Assembly (NCBI GenBank): GCA_963580455.1
Contig: OY756968.1
Location: forward strand, 16,585,996 to 16,649,995
Direction of reading: 5' to 3'
Length of the DNA stretch: 64,000 nt
Origin: Euonymus europaeus
Lineage: Eukaryota > Streptophyta > Magnoliopsida > Celastrales > Celastraceae
In this document: positions 23,825 to 33,446 of the stretch, piece by piece
How positions within the stretch are numbered: position 1 is the first letter of the stretch
Layout: each line of letters opens with the position of its first letter
The notes under the pieces: model-generated
Seen by the model: the letters and a program-made list of their open reading frames with translations, nothing else
The model's database searches: none
Told to the model about the DNA's origin: nothing
Translations under genes and position numbers: made by a program

Positions 23825-24145
23825 TATTTATCAACCAAATGGTTATCTGGGATAAACGAAAAAAATTTGAAACATATTTCTCAACGAAAAAATTGACACA
23901 CATAAACGAAAATAAAATTATTTATCAACGAAAAAAAATTGACCCAGATGAATGACTTTAAACATATTTCTCAACGAAACAACTTGACCCAGATAAACGA
24001 GTTTAAACCTATTTGTCAACGAAAAAACTAACTCATATAAACGAAAATAAAACTATTTATCAACGAAAAAAGTCGACCCAGATAAACAAGCTTAAACATA
24101 TTTGTCAACGAATATTAAAGCTACTTGTCAACGAAAAATATTTCA
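23825..24145. repeat. Tandem array of about 45-bp units with TATTT(A/G/C)TCAACGAAA
   Basis: Units start at about 23825, 23875, 23919, 23965, 24010, 24054, 24099 and a partial at 24122 (spacing 44-50). Each has TCAACGAAA followed by TTGACCCAGATAAACGA or a variant. The array lies 150-450 bp upstream of the transposase start, so it is in the promoter or subterminal zone of the Mutator-like element. It shares TATCAACGA with the intergenic gap at 3571-4160. Confidence 0.88.
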
Positions 24146-24770
24146 CTTTGTATCGTTCTGGACGAACAATACATGCATTTATCAAATAAATATTTCACTT
24201 TGTATCGTTCGGTTGTAATATATGACAGTTCTCAAAACCACATGCACCAGACTAATCTTAATTTAGTGATATTTCTCCTCAAAACAAAATTAGAAGGCAA
24301 ACAAAAATTGAGGACAAGATGTCCAACGACAGATGAAGCTTCAGAGCTTTGGATAAGTAGTCCGAGAAAGGGTGGAGTGCTGGACACTTAAAAATGACGT
24401 TGAACACTGGTATGTTTGTCCACTCAAACACGGAGCTTGCGTTCGGTTCTTGTTCCAGAGTTTAAGATCCTTTCTGGGAGACGTCTATGACTAAATGCTG
24501 AACAAGGTGAGAGATCTACCTCACTTTGAAGCTTGAGAGGTACGAGCCATGGAGGAAGAGAGAGAGGAAGAGGCGAGCAAGCTGCAAGCTGGTTTTCATG
24601 GGTTCTAGGATTTTCTTGGAGGGAACGTGCATCAAAAGATGTGTAAGGGCAGCAGCGTCTTTTCCTTTGACAAAAGAGTTAAAGTTTAGATATAATGAGA
24701 AGTGGGGTTAGATCTCCAAAAATTATGAAAAATGGGGTCATTTTTCCAAAAAAACCCTAACCCAAACCTT
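24146..24770. other. Unassigned, probable right end of the Mutator-like element
   Basis: A direct repeat (ATATTTCACTTTGTATCGTT at about 24147 and 24189) follows the 45-bp array. The rest has no convincing coding sequence. GAAAAATG, four bases, CATTTTTC at about 24727-24750, with TGGGGTTAG and CCCTAACCCA around it, resembles a Mutator-type terminal sequence, but the matching left end is outside the window. Confidence 0.35.
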
Positions 24771-25613
24771 TTGGAACCTTTCCTGGCTCAAAAAAGGTTT
24801 AGTAGCAGTTAATAAAACTGAATTAAATTCAATTTAATCCCTCAACTAAATTGTCAAGCGTTATCTTCTCTAAGATAATAATATTTCTGTGGGAAAAAAA
24901 AATAGTACATTTTGTTGCTATTTTCCAAATCCAAAAAAGTTTTTTGTGAACAATAAAGAAAAATGAATCACATGACTTTGGACTAAAAACAACCTTTAGT
25001 ATTTAAAATCTGAGATTTAGGACATTGAAAAGTTATTTACCAGTATATGATGCTCTATCAAAGTATGTGACCTATATAAGTCACAAAAATAAGACCTAAA
25101 TATGTGTTAGCAATTTTCAGATTTCAACATAATTACAATACCTGAAATACGAACACATTGAGAAACCAATTGAACAGAGCTTAAAAGAATAATTGCCAAT
25201 CCAGAGGTAGCTCAAACTTTTTAACAACTGCAATGAAAAACACAACAAAAAAATTAGTATAAGCTTTGATAAATATAGAAATATTTTAAAAACAAATGTA
25301 ACACAAAAAAGCAAGCCTCTCAAGTTATCATGGTTCTTTTTTAGTTTGGCAATTGATGAGACAGAACCTGAATGACAAAGAACCTATTTAATTAATCAAC
25401 TACTCAATAAGCAGGCTCATGAACAATACAAAACAATCACTAAATAATAAGATAGTTTTTAATCGGAGGATTAACAAAGAAGGCTGCAAGATTAACAAAA
25501 TTTATAAGAAAGAAACCAAGGAAGAAGAAAAAAATAGAGGGAGAAACAGAAACGTTTCAACCACCATGCACAAGTAAAATCCTTTAATGAAGACTATTAG
25601 AGATAAATAATAC
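24771..25613. other. AT-rich stretch, nothing coding recognised
   Basis: No open frame with family resemblance. A short - strand block at about 25325-25375 (after a TTCAG acceptor) loosely resembles the exon that follows the probable eIF4G exon below, but is too decayed to call. Confidence 0.4.
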
Positions 25614-25698
25614 CTGCATTCCATTAAGGGAACCTGGACCTATGGACCCAAATTGAAATGGGAAAGCTTTTATTCCATCTCTTGGGGCTACACCATCA
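25614..25698 (-). pseudogene. Probable eIF4G exon fragment
   Basis: On the - strand, DGIKAFPFQFGSIGPGSLNG followed by MQ ends at a GTATTA donor. The string FQFGSI-PG-NGMQ matches my recollection of a conserved N-terminal motif of plant eIF4G, the scaffold of the cap-binding translation initiation complex. Only this exon is recognisable. It lies downstream of the kinase fragment in the same orientation. The identification rests on one short motif, so it is moderate. Confidence 0.55.
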
Positions 25699-26019
25699 AA
25701 AAATATTGAAATGGTATGTTGTTTGTTATTGTCGTTTCATCTAATTCTTCACTCTGGCGTTCCTTATATCCTAGACTTGACAGGGATGACAAAAACTTTA
25801 CGGTCCGAATGCCAAACTAAGGAATAGAAATTACTTCTAACATAATAAGTTTACCTGCAAGTTTCATAGTCTGAATATCAAACAAAGTAATTCCAAGCTC
25901 CAATCATTGCAATAATTTTAAGAAAATATGTAAGAATAGAAATTACTTGAGCTTAAGCTGAAAAATCTATTTTGGATATATCACAATGAGGATGAAACCC
26001 AAGTGTGTTCATGAGGACC

Positions 26020-27290
26020 AAACTGAGCATGCAACTCAATTGCAGCTCTAAAATCCTTATGCTTGAAAGCAGAATCACCCTTTTTCTTTATATCTAATGT
26101 GTTTTGCATTTGGTCAGTCCACATTTAGAAGGAGACATAAAAAGAGAAAAGTAAATGATTCAGAATTGTATGAACTGAGCTCTTAACATTTGAATGCTGC
26201 AAAGAAAAGGATGGAATTAAATAGCATAAAAAAAGTTGAAATGTACTTGGAGCCTATTTATTGATACCATCTATTGGCAATGTAATCTAAAATCTCATGT
26301 ATAGTAGCCAAATCCTCGTTTGAGCAAGCCTCACCAAGTGGAGACAAAGGAGAGACCAAGGTACTATGAGGGACACCCATTAAGACATGTGAAGGACCTT
26401 GCAAGGTAAGGTAACGGAAACACAAGATCATTCCCCAATTTTCAAATACTAAGGTATCGTTTGGTTTAGGGAATAGAGAGAGAATAGAGGAGGAATATCG
26501 AATGAATCATTTCATTTCATTGTTTGGTGATTCCACATTCCCTCTCAGCCTCTATTCTCATTTCACCTAAATTTGGTGGGAATGAATCATTAAATGACTA
26601 AAATGTCCATTTATTTTTAGATTTTTTTCTAGAATTGTTTTTCCTAAAAATATATTTTTTAGCATTTTTTTTCCTTTTTTTTGTGTAGATTTTTAAGCAT
26701 ATAAAATAATAATGTAATAAGTAAAAAAAATACTTTTTTCGAAAATGACACAATGACACTGACATATTATTAGTAAAGGGTAAAATGGATAAAACACATA
26801 TTTCATTTTTATTCCCAAAACAGTTTTTATTCATTCCAAATGTAAGAATTAAAATCTCATTCTCGCTTTCTATTCTCATTCTCATCGTCATTCTCATTCC
26901 CACTCGAACCATTCTACAAACCAAGCGATACCTAAGAATAGTAACTTGATCTCTTATTTTTATTTGCCACACCTGTTGATGTTAACAGTGAGTACCATTA
27001 ATTTATAGACTATTTTATGCAAATAAAAATGACTTACCTCAGTTTCTTTCTTGAGATGAGCAAAAGCAGCCACCAATGGTTTAGAATTTGGTCTTTCCTG
27101 TGGCCATTAGAGAAAGTAAAACGTACTAACTCGGTCCCACCATTCTCATATAATTATCCCTCCCAGCAAGAATTAGCAAACAAACACCTTAAATAGATAT
27201 CATAAAGTGGATATCTTGATGAGTTGGCCAACACCTCTTTAATCAATCGCCTGCAACCAAAGCATCTAAGTTTCTATGATCAAGCATTGA
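26020..27290 (-). pseudogene. Brassinosteroid-signalling kinase (BSK) C-terminal exons, broken
   Basis: Three - strand blocks follow BSK order. Block 27170-27038 has GTELVR, then RPNSKPLVAAFAHLKKETE ending at a GTAAGT donor (end of the kinase domain). Block 26399-26279 has PSHVLMGVPHSTLVSPLSPL, then GEACSNEDLATIHEIL. Block 26124-26020 has [20 protein letters not shown], then [10 protein letters not shown], the start of the first TPR. A weak earlier piece (27290-27225) may precede them. BSKs are membrane-anchored receptor-like cytoplasmic kinases acting after the BRI1 receptor. Frames disagree at the joins, most of the kinase and the rest of the TPR region are absent, and a MITE sits in one intron. 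Confidence 0.85.
26453..26932. mobile_element. Tourist-like (PIF/Harbinger) MITE, 480 bp
   Basis: Terminal inverted repeats start GGTATCGTTTGGTTT (left) and GGTATCGCTTGGTTTG (right, reverse complement). Both ends are flanked by TAA (26450-26452 and 26933-26935), the three-base duplication typical of PIF/Harbinger. The interior is AT-rich and non-coding. It lies in the intron between two BSK exon fragments. Confidence 0.85.
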
Positions 27291-27299
27291 ATTCTAGTC

Positions 27300-28001
27300 A
27301 ATTGGAATAGAAACTAATAGATTTAAAGAGTAATATCTGGTTCTAACATATAAATCAAAGACTTGATTCACTGTCATAAGAGAAGAGAAATCAAGTTTCT
27401 GCACTCATCTATAGTTAAAAAACAATTGTTTATGAGATGAAATACTAACCTTTCATTGTTGCAAAATTATCCTCTGCCTTGAAGAAGGCTAAAAGCACCA
27501 ACATTATCCAACATATGTAGTTGACCAACAGGAAGAAAAAAAAAAGTCGGTCAAAAAGGAGAAATCCGAGAAATAAAAGAGAAATTGGAATAAAAGATTA
27601 GTTGTGGAATATATGATTTAAAAATAGCAAGGATGTAAAGATAAACCTGTCTCTCCCGCGCAATTTAATTTGCACTTGGTTTCAGAATATGTTAGAGGAT
27701 ACGAAAAACCACACCTCAAAATACATCAAGACGAAATAAAATAAAATAAAAAAACTGCATTAGACATGGTAATCATATTGTTGCTGATGAAACTATAAAT
27801 TTGATATCAAGAGGAAAATAGATTACATGCTATTTTTCTTATCTTGAAAAGAGACTGGCCACGAGAAGAAGAACTAATTTTGTTTTCACAAAGAAACTGT
27901 TATAGAGGGCGATTATTACCTGAGAATAAGTGGGACATTATTTTGCAGAAGAAATAAATGTTAACAACGCTTGGGTGTAGATTCCCTACACCATATATTA
28001 C
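27300..28001 (-). other. Intron-like spacer between BSK and ABCC fragments
   Basis: AT-rich sequence with several GT/AG-like signals on the - strand and short open stretches (for example around 27640-27720) that I cannot assign to any family. The join between the two captured genes lies somewhere in it. Confidence 0.35.
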
Positions 28002-28223
28002 CTTCAAACCAAGACCTTGCATTTCTTGATTAGTATGCGTCCAAGACAGACCAACTGCCTGTGACCCATTCTCCAATTCTCTCTATCCTCGGTTACTGCA
28101 TCATCGATATTAAAAGTTATGAAATATAAAGCAGCAGCTACAATTGAGTTTCCAAGAAATAGGAGAAACAGAGAAACCTCTCCAATCTAGTTTCTCCTCA
28201 TCACCAAATTGGCACTTATCTGG
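28002..28223 (-). pseudogene. ABCC (MRP-type) transporter exons, second nucleotide-binding domain
   Basis: On the - strand, DKCQFGDEEKLDW (about 28220-28180) is followed, after a GCAG acceptor at 28096, by TEDRENWRMGHRQLVCLGRI and LIKKCKVLV. This is the linker and signature region that in intact plant ABCC proteins reads close to NWSxGQRQL and binds ATP. The signature Ser and Gln are changed (WRMGH) and a TGA follows VLV, so it is a dead fragment. It continues from the exon at 29904-29970, interrupted by solo LTR Y. ABCC proteins pump conjugated compounds across the vacuolar or plasma membrane. Confidence 0.88.
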
Positions 28224-28281
28224 AGTCTAAAACAATTTAAACATATGTCAGCAATGCCCATCTTTGAACTACTCATCTTAC

Positions 28282-29872
28282 TGTTAGATATATGTCCTGT
28301 ATAGCCAATCGAATACGGTTGTATTTGGATCATATATAATAATTGTACTGTATTAATTGTTTATATAAATGGCAGTTTATTATATATTTGATATTTCTAT
28401 TAATATAGTTGTATTAAATATTTCCGTAGATATTTATTAGAGACCTCATTCTCAAGAGTTGAGAATATGAGTGACGAGTGATCTCTCTTATAAATATCTT
28501 AAATAAAGTTCCTGATTATAGAATTATTAATTGGACAATAATAATTCGGAAAATCAGTATACTGTTTGTTTCCTATAATGATAAGGTTGTGAGTCTCATG
28601 CAATTTAATATGAGATATTAAAACAAATAGTATAGGAGGTTTGTTGTTGAATAAATACTTCGAACATGACTTGTTAAATAATGAATCACGCGGAGGTTTA
28701 TTTCCTTGTCAATGATTTATTATTTATTTACGATTATGTAAATAATCCTTAGACCTGAGATGACATAGTAGTTTTGTATATGGGTGATTGAATTTTATCA
28801 ATGTTGGAAATATTTATTTATTAAATAATTATTAGCATTTGATGGATTCAGTTAGTTGTATATGGAGACTTGTGTGCAGTCAATAAGGAATTCACCGCCT
28901 CAAAATAAACGAGGAGAATATCCTATGTGATCCAGATATTTATTGACACTGGAAATCCTTGGCCGAGGTTATATGATTAATGAAAAAGGTGTTTTCATTA
29001 ATTATTTGTTTGTCAATAGAATTTTGGATCTGACATATAATTGAGTTAGTGGATTTGACTGATATCCATGATTCTCACTCAATTGGGATATTGTACAGTG
29101 GAAGGATTTAATTACATGGTAATTGTAATTAAAGGTTCATATGGAAGAATTCATCACTGATTGGGTAGTCACGATATACTGCTAGGTGTCACTCGTGATT
29201 TATAAGAAATAATTAAAAGTTGTTTTAATTAATATCAAAGAGTTTTATATTATTTTTATTGCTAATCGGTAATGAACCTAGAAAGTCACACATAAAAGAA
29301 TCATGAAAATTATTCATCTAAAGTTGGAATTGAACAATATTCGATAATTTGCATGAGATGAAAAGATCGAATAATTAATTAAATGAAGGTTTATTGTAAA
29401 CCGAAATAAATCCAACTGATTAATATAAATTGCTAGTACATAATATATTAATCAATTAATAGATTTATTATTTAATTAATAAAATAATAATTAATAGTTG
29501 CCAGCAACTAAACTTTGTTGCCAGCAACTAAAGTAGTTGCCAGCAACTAAAGAAGATGCTGGCAACAATGATAAATATCAACGTATATGTTGATATACGT
29601 GGGTGGAAGTGGCTTAACAAAAAAAAGTCTAGCATTATTATTGTTCTCTCAATTGATTAAGAATCAATCCATAAGTGTTTTGATTTTGTGATTCTAGTGG
29701 ACTAACTAGAAGCTTCGTATAATCGAAGTTCTACGGATGGAAGTGGTGATATAGAGTTGATCAAGGAGTACGAAAGCTATACCGGACAAACGAATCGTAC
29801 AAGCACGCTACGAAAGATATTTTGTAGTGTAAATTCCGCTGCGTATGTATTTATGTATGCCATATTCTAACA
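28282..29872 (+). mobile_element. Y: solo Ty1/copia LTR (1591 bp)
   Basis: Begins TGTTAGATATATGTCCTG and ends CCATATTCTAACA, flanked by perfect CTTAC duplications (28277-28281 and 29873-29877). The sequence is homologous to the LTR of copia Z (33447-34535, opposite orientation). There is no internal region, so it is a recombination product. It interrupts the ABCC fragment between the exon at 29904 and that at 28223. It contains a palindrome cluster at 29497-29596 and a TATATAAAT at 28372-28380 that could be its TATA box. Confidence 0.93.
29497..29596. repeat. Palindrome cluster in LTR Y
   Basis: Three copies of GTTGCCAGCAACTAAA at 29497, 29517 and 29536, each with arms GTTGC/GCAAC. An inverted GCTGGCAAC follows at 29558-29566, and a larger hairpin ATATCAAC, six bases, GTTGATAT at 29575-29596. 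Confidence 0.9.
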
Positions 29873-29903
29873 CTTACATGCTATGAAAACATAACCAACC
29901 TAC

Positions 29904-29970
29904 CTTTCAAATGTGTTCATCAGTGTACTCTTCAAGAGGATCCAAATTTCTATGGATGGTCCCTTCAAAT
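29904..29970 (-). pseudogene. ABCC transporter exon split by element X1
   Basis: On the - strand, FEGTIHRNLDPLEEYTDEHI then a TGA (where Trp is expected) and a GTAGGT donor at 29903. It corresponds to the FEGT-RxNLDPLEEY stretch of the second nucleotide-binding domain of ABCC transporters. The in-frame ATG and preceding residues lie at 33317-33330, on the far side of element X1. It is followed, in gene order, by the exons at 28002-28223. Confidence 0.85.
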
Positions 29971-30215
29971 TATTGGAAAATATGCACTAGCGAAAACCTT
30001 TTTAAAAACAAGGAACGCACATACTAGTAATTGATAGAAAAATAGCTTTCAAAAATTTCTTATTAATTATGATCAACATGCATCATCTATGGCTAAACTA
30101 ATTGTGTAAAGATTATGTAGCTAGAGATCTCGCTGAATTGATCTCTAAAAGTCTACATCGAAGGATGGAGTCAGCTGGATTGATTCAAAACTCAATCATG
30201 AGGATCTTACACCGT

Positions 30216-30293
30216 ATGCTCATTAGTGGCACCCTGCGCAGCCTTTTCACTTCTTGTGAGCAACAATATGCTCATCAGTGGCACCCTCCGCAG
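30216..30293. repeat. Short direct repeat at the X1 deletion join
   Basis: ATGCTCATTAGTGGCACCCT (30216) recurs as ATGCTCATCAGTGGCACCCT (30268), 52 bases apart, at the end of the gag fragment. The second copy is in frame with gag; the first abuts the 3' LTR remnant. Confidence 0.85.
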
Positions 30294-30435
30294 GCAATTC
30301 AGGACATAGTTCAGTCAACACATATATGTACTCTTCAACAGTGAACACAATATCCAAATTCATTTTCCAATTGATATAGTTTATTCCATCCAACTTATGG
30401 TCTTTAAGAATAATAGATAGAGGATTGAAAGACAT
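30247..30435 (-). pseudogene. X1 gag, N-terminal fragment
   Basis: The likely start is the ATG at 30435 (MSFNPLSIILKDHKLDGINY), which aligns with the gag start of X2 at 59026; an upstream in-frame ATG at 30477 is less conserved. The fragment shows the copia gag opening (YINWKMNLDIVF) and ends at a stop just after AHKK at the internal duplication. The remainder of gag is deleted. Confidence 0.85.
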
Positions 30436-30479
30436 TTTCAAATATGAAAAATGACATATAAAGAAAATTAATTCCAAGA

Positions 30480-32081
30480 CATACTTGATTCGAATTATTT
30501 ATAAATTGCACCCACAAACAATTATGAAAATAATTCATCGACCATCAAAACACTTTAGTATGAATTTTTTTATCTCGATGGGAGAATAAATTTCATAGAA
30601 TTTAGTTTACATTAAATTTTATTGTCTAGACAAATGCCATGCCACATAAAATTTAATTAGTATTTTCTTTGAGCCTATAAATAATGGCATTGATTTTGAT
30701 GGGAATATTTTCATAATTTATAGCTAAGTGTATAACCATCACGCGATCACAATCTCACAATTTTCATAAAAATGATTCCGATGGGGAAATAATTTTATAA
30801 TAAATTGCTACTTATTATGACTATCAAGAAAATTAATAATATGAGATATCTATAATTAAAAAATTTCGATATGGAGGAAGGTCAGCCAACACATATTTTT
30901 AATTACATCTCTATTAAATTTCATACCAATAATTCAAACTTTAAAAATATTCTCGTGATTTTAAAATTACTGGAATAGATACATCTTACAAAAGTTTTGA
31001 CCGTAATTTACATATTTTAGTATCACTGCTCAAAACCATTATTTTCTCAAAGTAGTCAAAACTGTTGTCACAGCATATCTTGGTTATTTAGTGATTTAAC
31101 AAATTCAGCAATTATATCATTCCCAGATTAGAGAGGGATTTCCATAAGAATGACTCACAATTAAATAACCTCAATCTACGATAGAACTTTCTAGACATTG
31201 CATTGTTTTATCACAAAGAGAATTCTCAAATGCATGGGTCGGAATTACATGGTTTAGATATGAAAATAGTCACAAAGTTTAAAACGAATTTTCTAAGACA
31301 ATACCGTAGTCACATTTTAATATCTCATCTTTCCAATTTTAATTTCACATATTTTTATTTTGAACCAATGATGGAGATAATAGGTTATTTATAACATTCT
31401 CACACTTAATTTTTAAAATAAGCTGTTTAGTATTTTATTTTCTATTTTAGATAAGATCCAAAATAAATAGGCAACCAATTAGATAACATCCTAATAAATT
31501 AGAAATCCTAATCTAACGTGGCATTCAATCACAATCATATATGTAATTAAAATAGAAAACCATCAATCAATAGAACTCTAGCTATCATAATCTTTAATCA
31601 AGCCTCAAACTCTTCTTCGATTAGTAATCCCACTTGCATTAGAAAATAGCCCGAAAAAGCTGCATCGCCGAAAAAACACCACTGCCCGCCTCCTATCCAG
31701 CACCGTTTGGCAGCTTCCAACACGTTCTGCCGCTGCCAGACAGTGCTGCAACAGTTGCTGGCAGCATAGTGCTACTGCCAGTGCAGTCACTGGTATTTTT
31801 CTGCAGAATTTTTGCACTCCGATTTTGCTTTCTTTCATTCTTCACTTACTTTTACAAAAAATCTTTTACAATCTAAATTTTGATTTACATAAATTCCTAA
31901 TCCTTAATTCGGAGTGAAAAATTCTAAAACCAAATAAAAAAAAAACTTGACCATGATAGCTAGAAGTTTAATCTGATAAAACAAGTTAGCCACAACACAT
32001 GAAATAATCATAGATCATACAATACCATAATTATCAAAAATTTTGTATTTTCTTTTAATATCGATTACAAATCTATGATCG
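30480..32081 (-). other. X1 untranslated leader
   Basis: AT-rich, no coding sequence. The part next to gag (30480-30740) matches the X2 leader (58980-59310). A GC-richer segment at 31660-31800 contains inverted GCTGCCAG / CTGGCAGC pieces, an island in an otherwise AT-rich leader. Confidence 0.7.
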
Positions 32082-32093
32082 GCTCTGATACCA
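32082..32093 (-). other. X1 primer-binding site (initiator tRNA-Met)
   Basis: Reverse complement reads TGGTATCAGAGC, two bases inside the 5' LTR, which starts at 32096 in + coordinates. Confidence 0.92.
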
Positions 32094-32095
32094 AT

Positions 32096-33316
32096 TGTTG
32101 GAAAATACGCACTAGCGAAAACGTTTTAAAAACAAGGAACGTACATAGGAGTAATCGATAGAAAAACAACATTCAAAAATTTCTTATTAATTATAATCAA
32201 CATGCATAATCTATGGCTAAACTAATGTCTCAACATTAGGGAAACAAAATACATTAGTGCATGTTTATATAGGGATTGATCAACCTAGTGTGGCCGGCCC
32301 ACACTCCTCTCTAATTAGGGAACTCAAACCTCAGTTAGGTTTTCTGATGCACTTAGGTTTGGCCTTACATGGTCTACAGTGAGGACCAATAAGGAAAAAT
32401 AAAACATGAGCTTCCTACAGATTTAGTTATCAGCCCAAACCTATGAGCGTAATTAAAATCCATAAACTATAACATATTCCACTAAAATATTATAGTTGCA
32501 CTACTCGTTTTATCTCAAATTAAATATGAGCATTTCGTTATAATCGTTCATTAATATTCTCACGTTAAGTTACAGATACCCGTCAATTAAATATGCCACT
32601 GACATATACTATTTAATTGACATCTTTAAATATTCCATGAGCTTACCGCATAACTTATTTGAATGTGTCGGATTAATTAAAATCCACCTACAGGGTTTGA
32701 CACAATCTCAAATCCTATGAGCATTCTCGAGAGGGTATCAACAATCTATAATGAACATAAATTTTATTAACAAATTATTTTTCATTGTACATTTAATGCA
32801 GTAACCCAATTCACTTGGTGTATGTTAGTCTGTACAAAAGGACTTCACCCTTTGGTAAATCAAAGTCTCATACATTAAATGCATATGTGCCAATAATCTT
32901 TAATAAATTAAGATTATGAACAATGTCATAACGTTAGTATGATTGTATAATTTTCCATGTAGTCAGACTGGAAAAATTGACTCACATGCAATCCTGATCA
33001 ATACACTCCAAATTTACTAATATAGTAAGTTCAAGCTTTACTGCTTTTTATAACCAAGATAAGCTTTACCTTGCCAATGGTTTGTCAAATTCTGTCTAAG
33101 TTGTGATCGTTTACTTATATTTAATAGGAACTTATGAATTGATCTTTTGTGTGTAAGCTAAACTCTACACACCAATTCATATATCATATAGAATAAAAGA
33201 CGCTTATGCCAATATTTCATTTTTCATATTTAAATACTAAACATATTTTACTCAAATAAATAAACTAAGTTTGAACATTACATACAATAATGGGCTTTAA
33301 CATACTATCCCTATCA
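32096..33316 (-). repeat. X1 5' LTR (1221 bp)
   Basis: In + coordinates it starts TGTTGGAAAATACGCAC and ends CTATCCCTATCA. It is homologous to the X2 3' LTR (54067-55532) but lacks about 240 bases near its left end. On the - strand CTATATAAAC at 32263-32272 is a likely TATA box. Confidence 0.9.
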
Positions 33317-33446
33317 CAAACATACTTGCCTCCATTTTTAATTCCCCTAAACCTCAAACATCTAAATTCTTACATCATGTTCAAGGACCTGCTCAGAGAT
33401 TTCCCTAATTCACAAGTGAAACACACACACATATGTCTATGTGTAT
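33317..33446 (-). other. Host remnant between X1 and Z (upstream ABCC sequence)
   Basis: These 130 bases are outside both flanking elements. On the - strand the last codons before X1 put an ATG in frame with the FEGTI exon. The rest is T-rich with a possible acceptor before it, consistent with the preceding intron. Confidence 0.5.

Larger units (their letters stand above)
29971..33316 (-). mobile_element. X1: internally deleted Ty1/copia element
   Basis: Near-matching flanks CAAAT (29966-29970) and CAAAC (33317-33321) bracket it. In - strand order it has a 5' LTR (33316-32096), tRNA-Met primer site, a leader of about 1.6 kb, the first about 60 codons of gag, then a jump directly into a 3' LTR remnant of about 245 bp whose TG start has become TA. 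All of pol is gone. It belongs to the same family as X2 (54067 onward), with matching LTRs and gag start. It splits the ABCC fragment. Confidence 0.88.

Noticed and set aside
23825..24145. Regular 45-bp array considered as a CRISPR-like array
   Set aside because: Units are contiguous diverged tandem repeats with no unique spacers, in a plant transposon.
24720..24770. Firm call of the Mutator element's right terminus
   Set aside because: Only a suggestive palindromic sequence is present; the left end and the 9-bp duplication cannot be seen in this window.
27450..27720. Possible kinase exons upstream of the BSK fragment (for example a Gly-Phe-Ser-Tyr-Pro stretch near 27700)
   Set aside because: Translated pieces do not match the kinase order I know and frames are broken; left as intron-like spacer.
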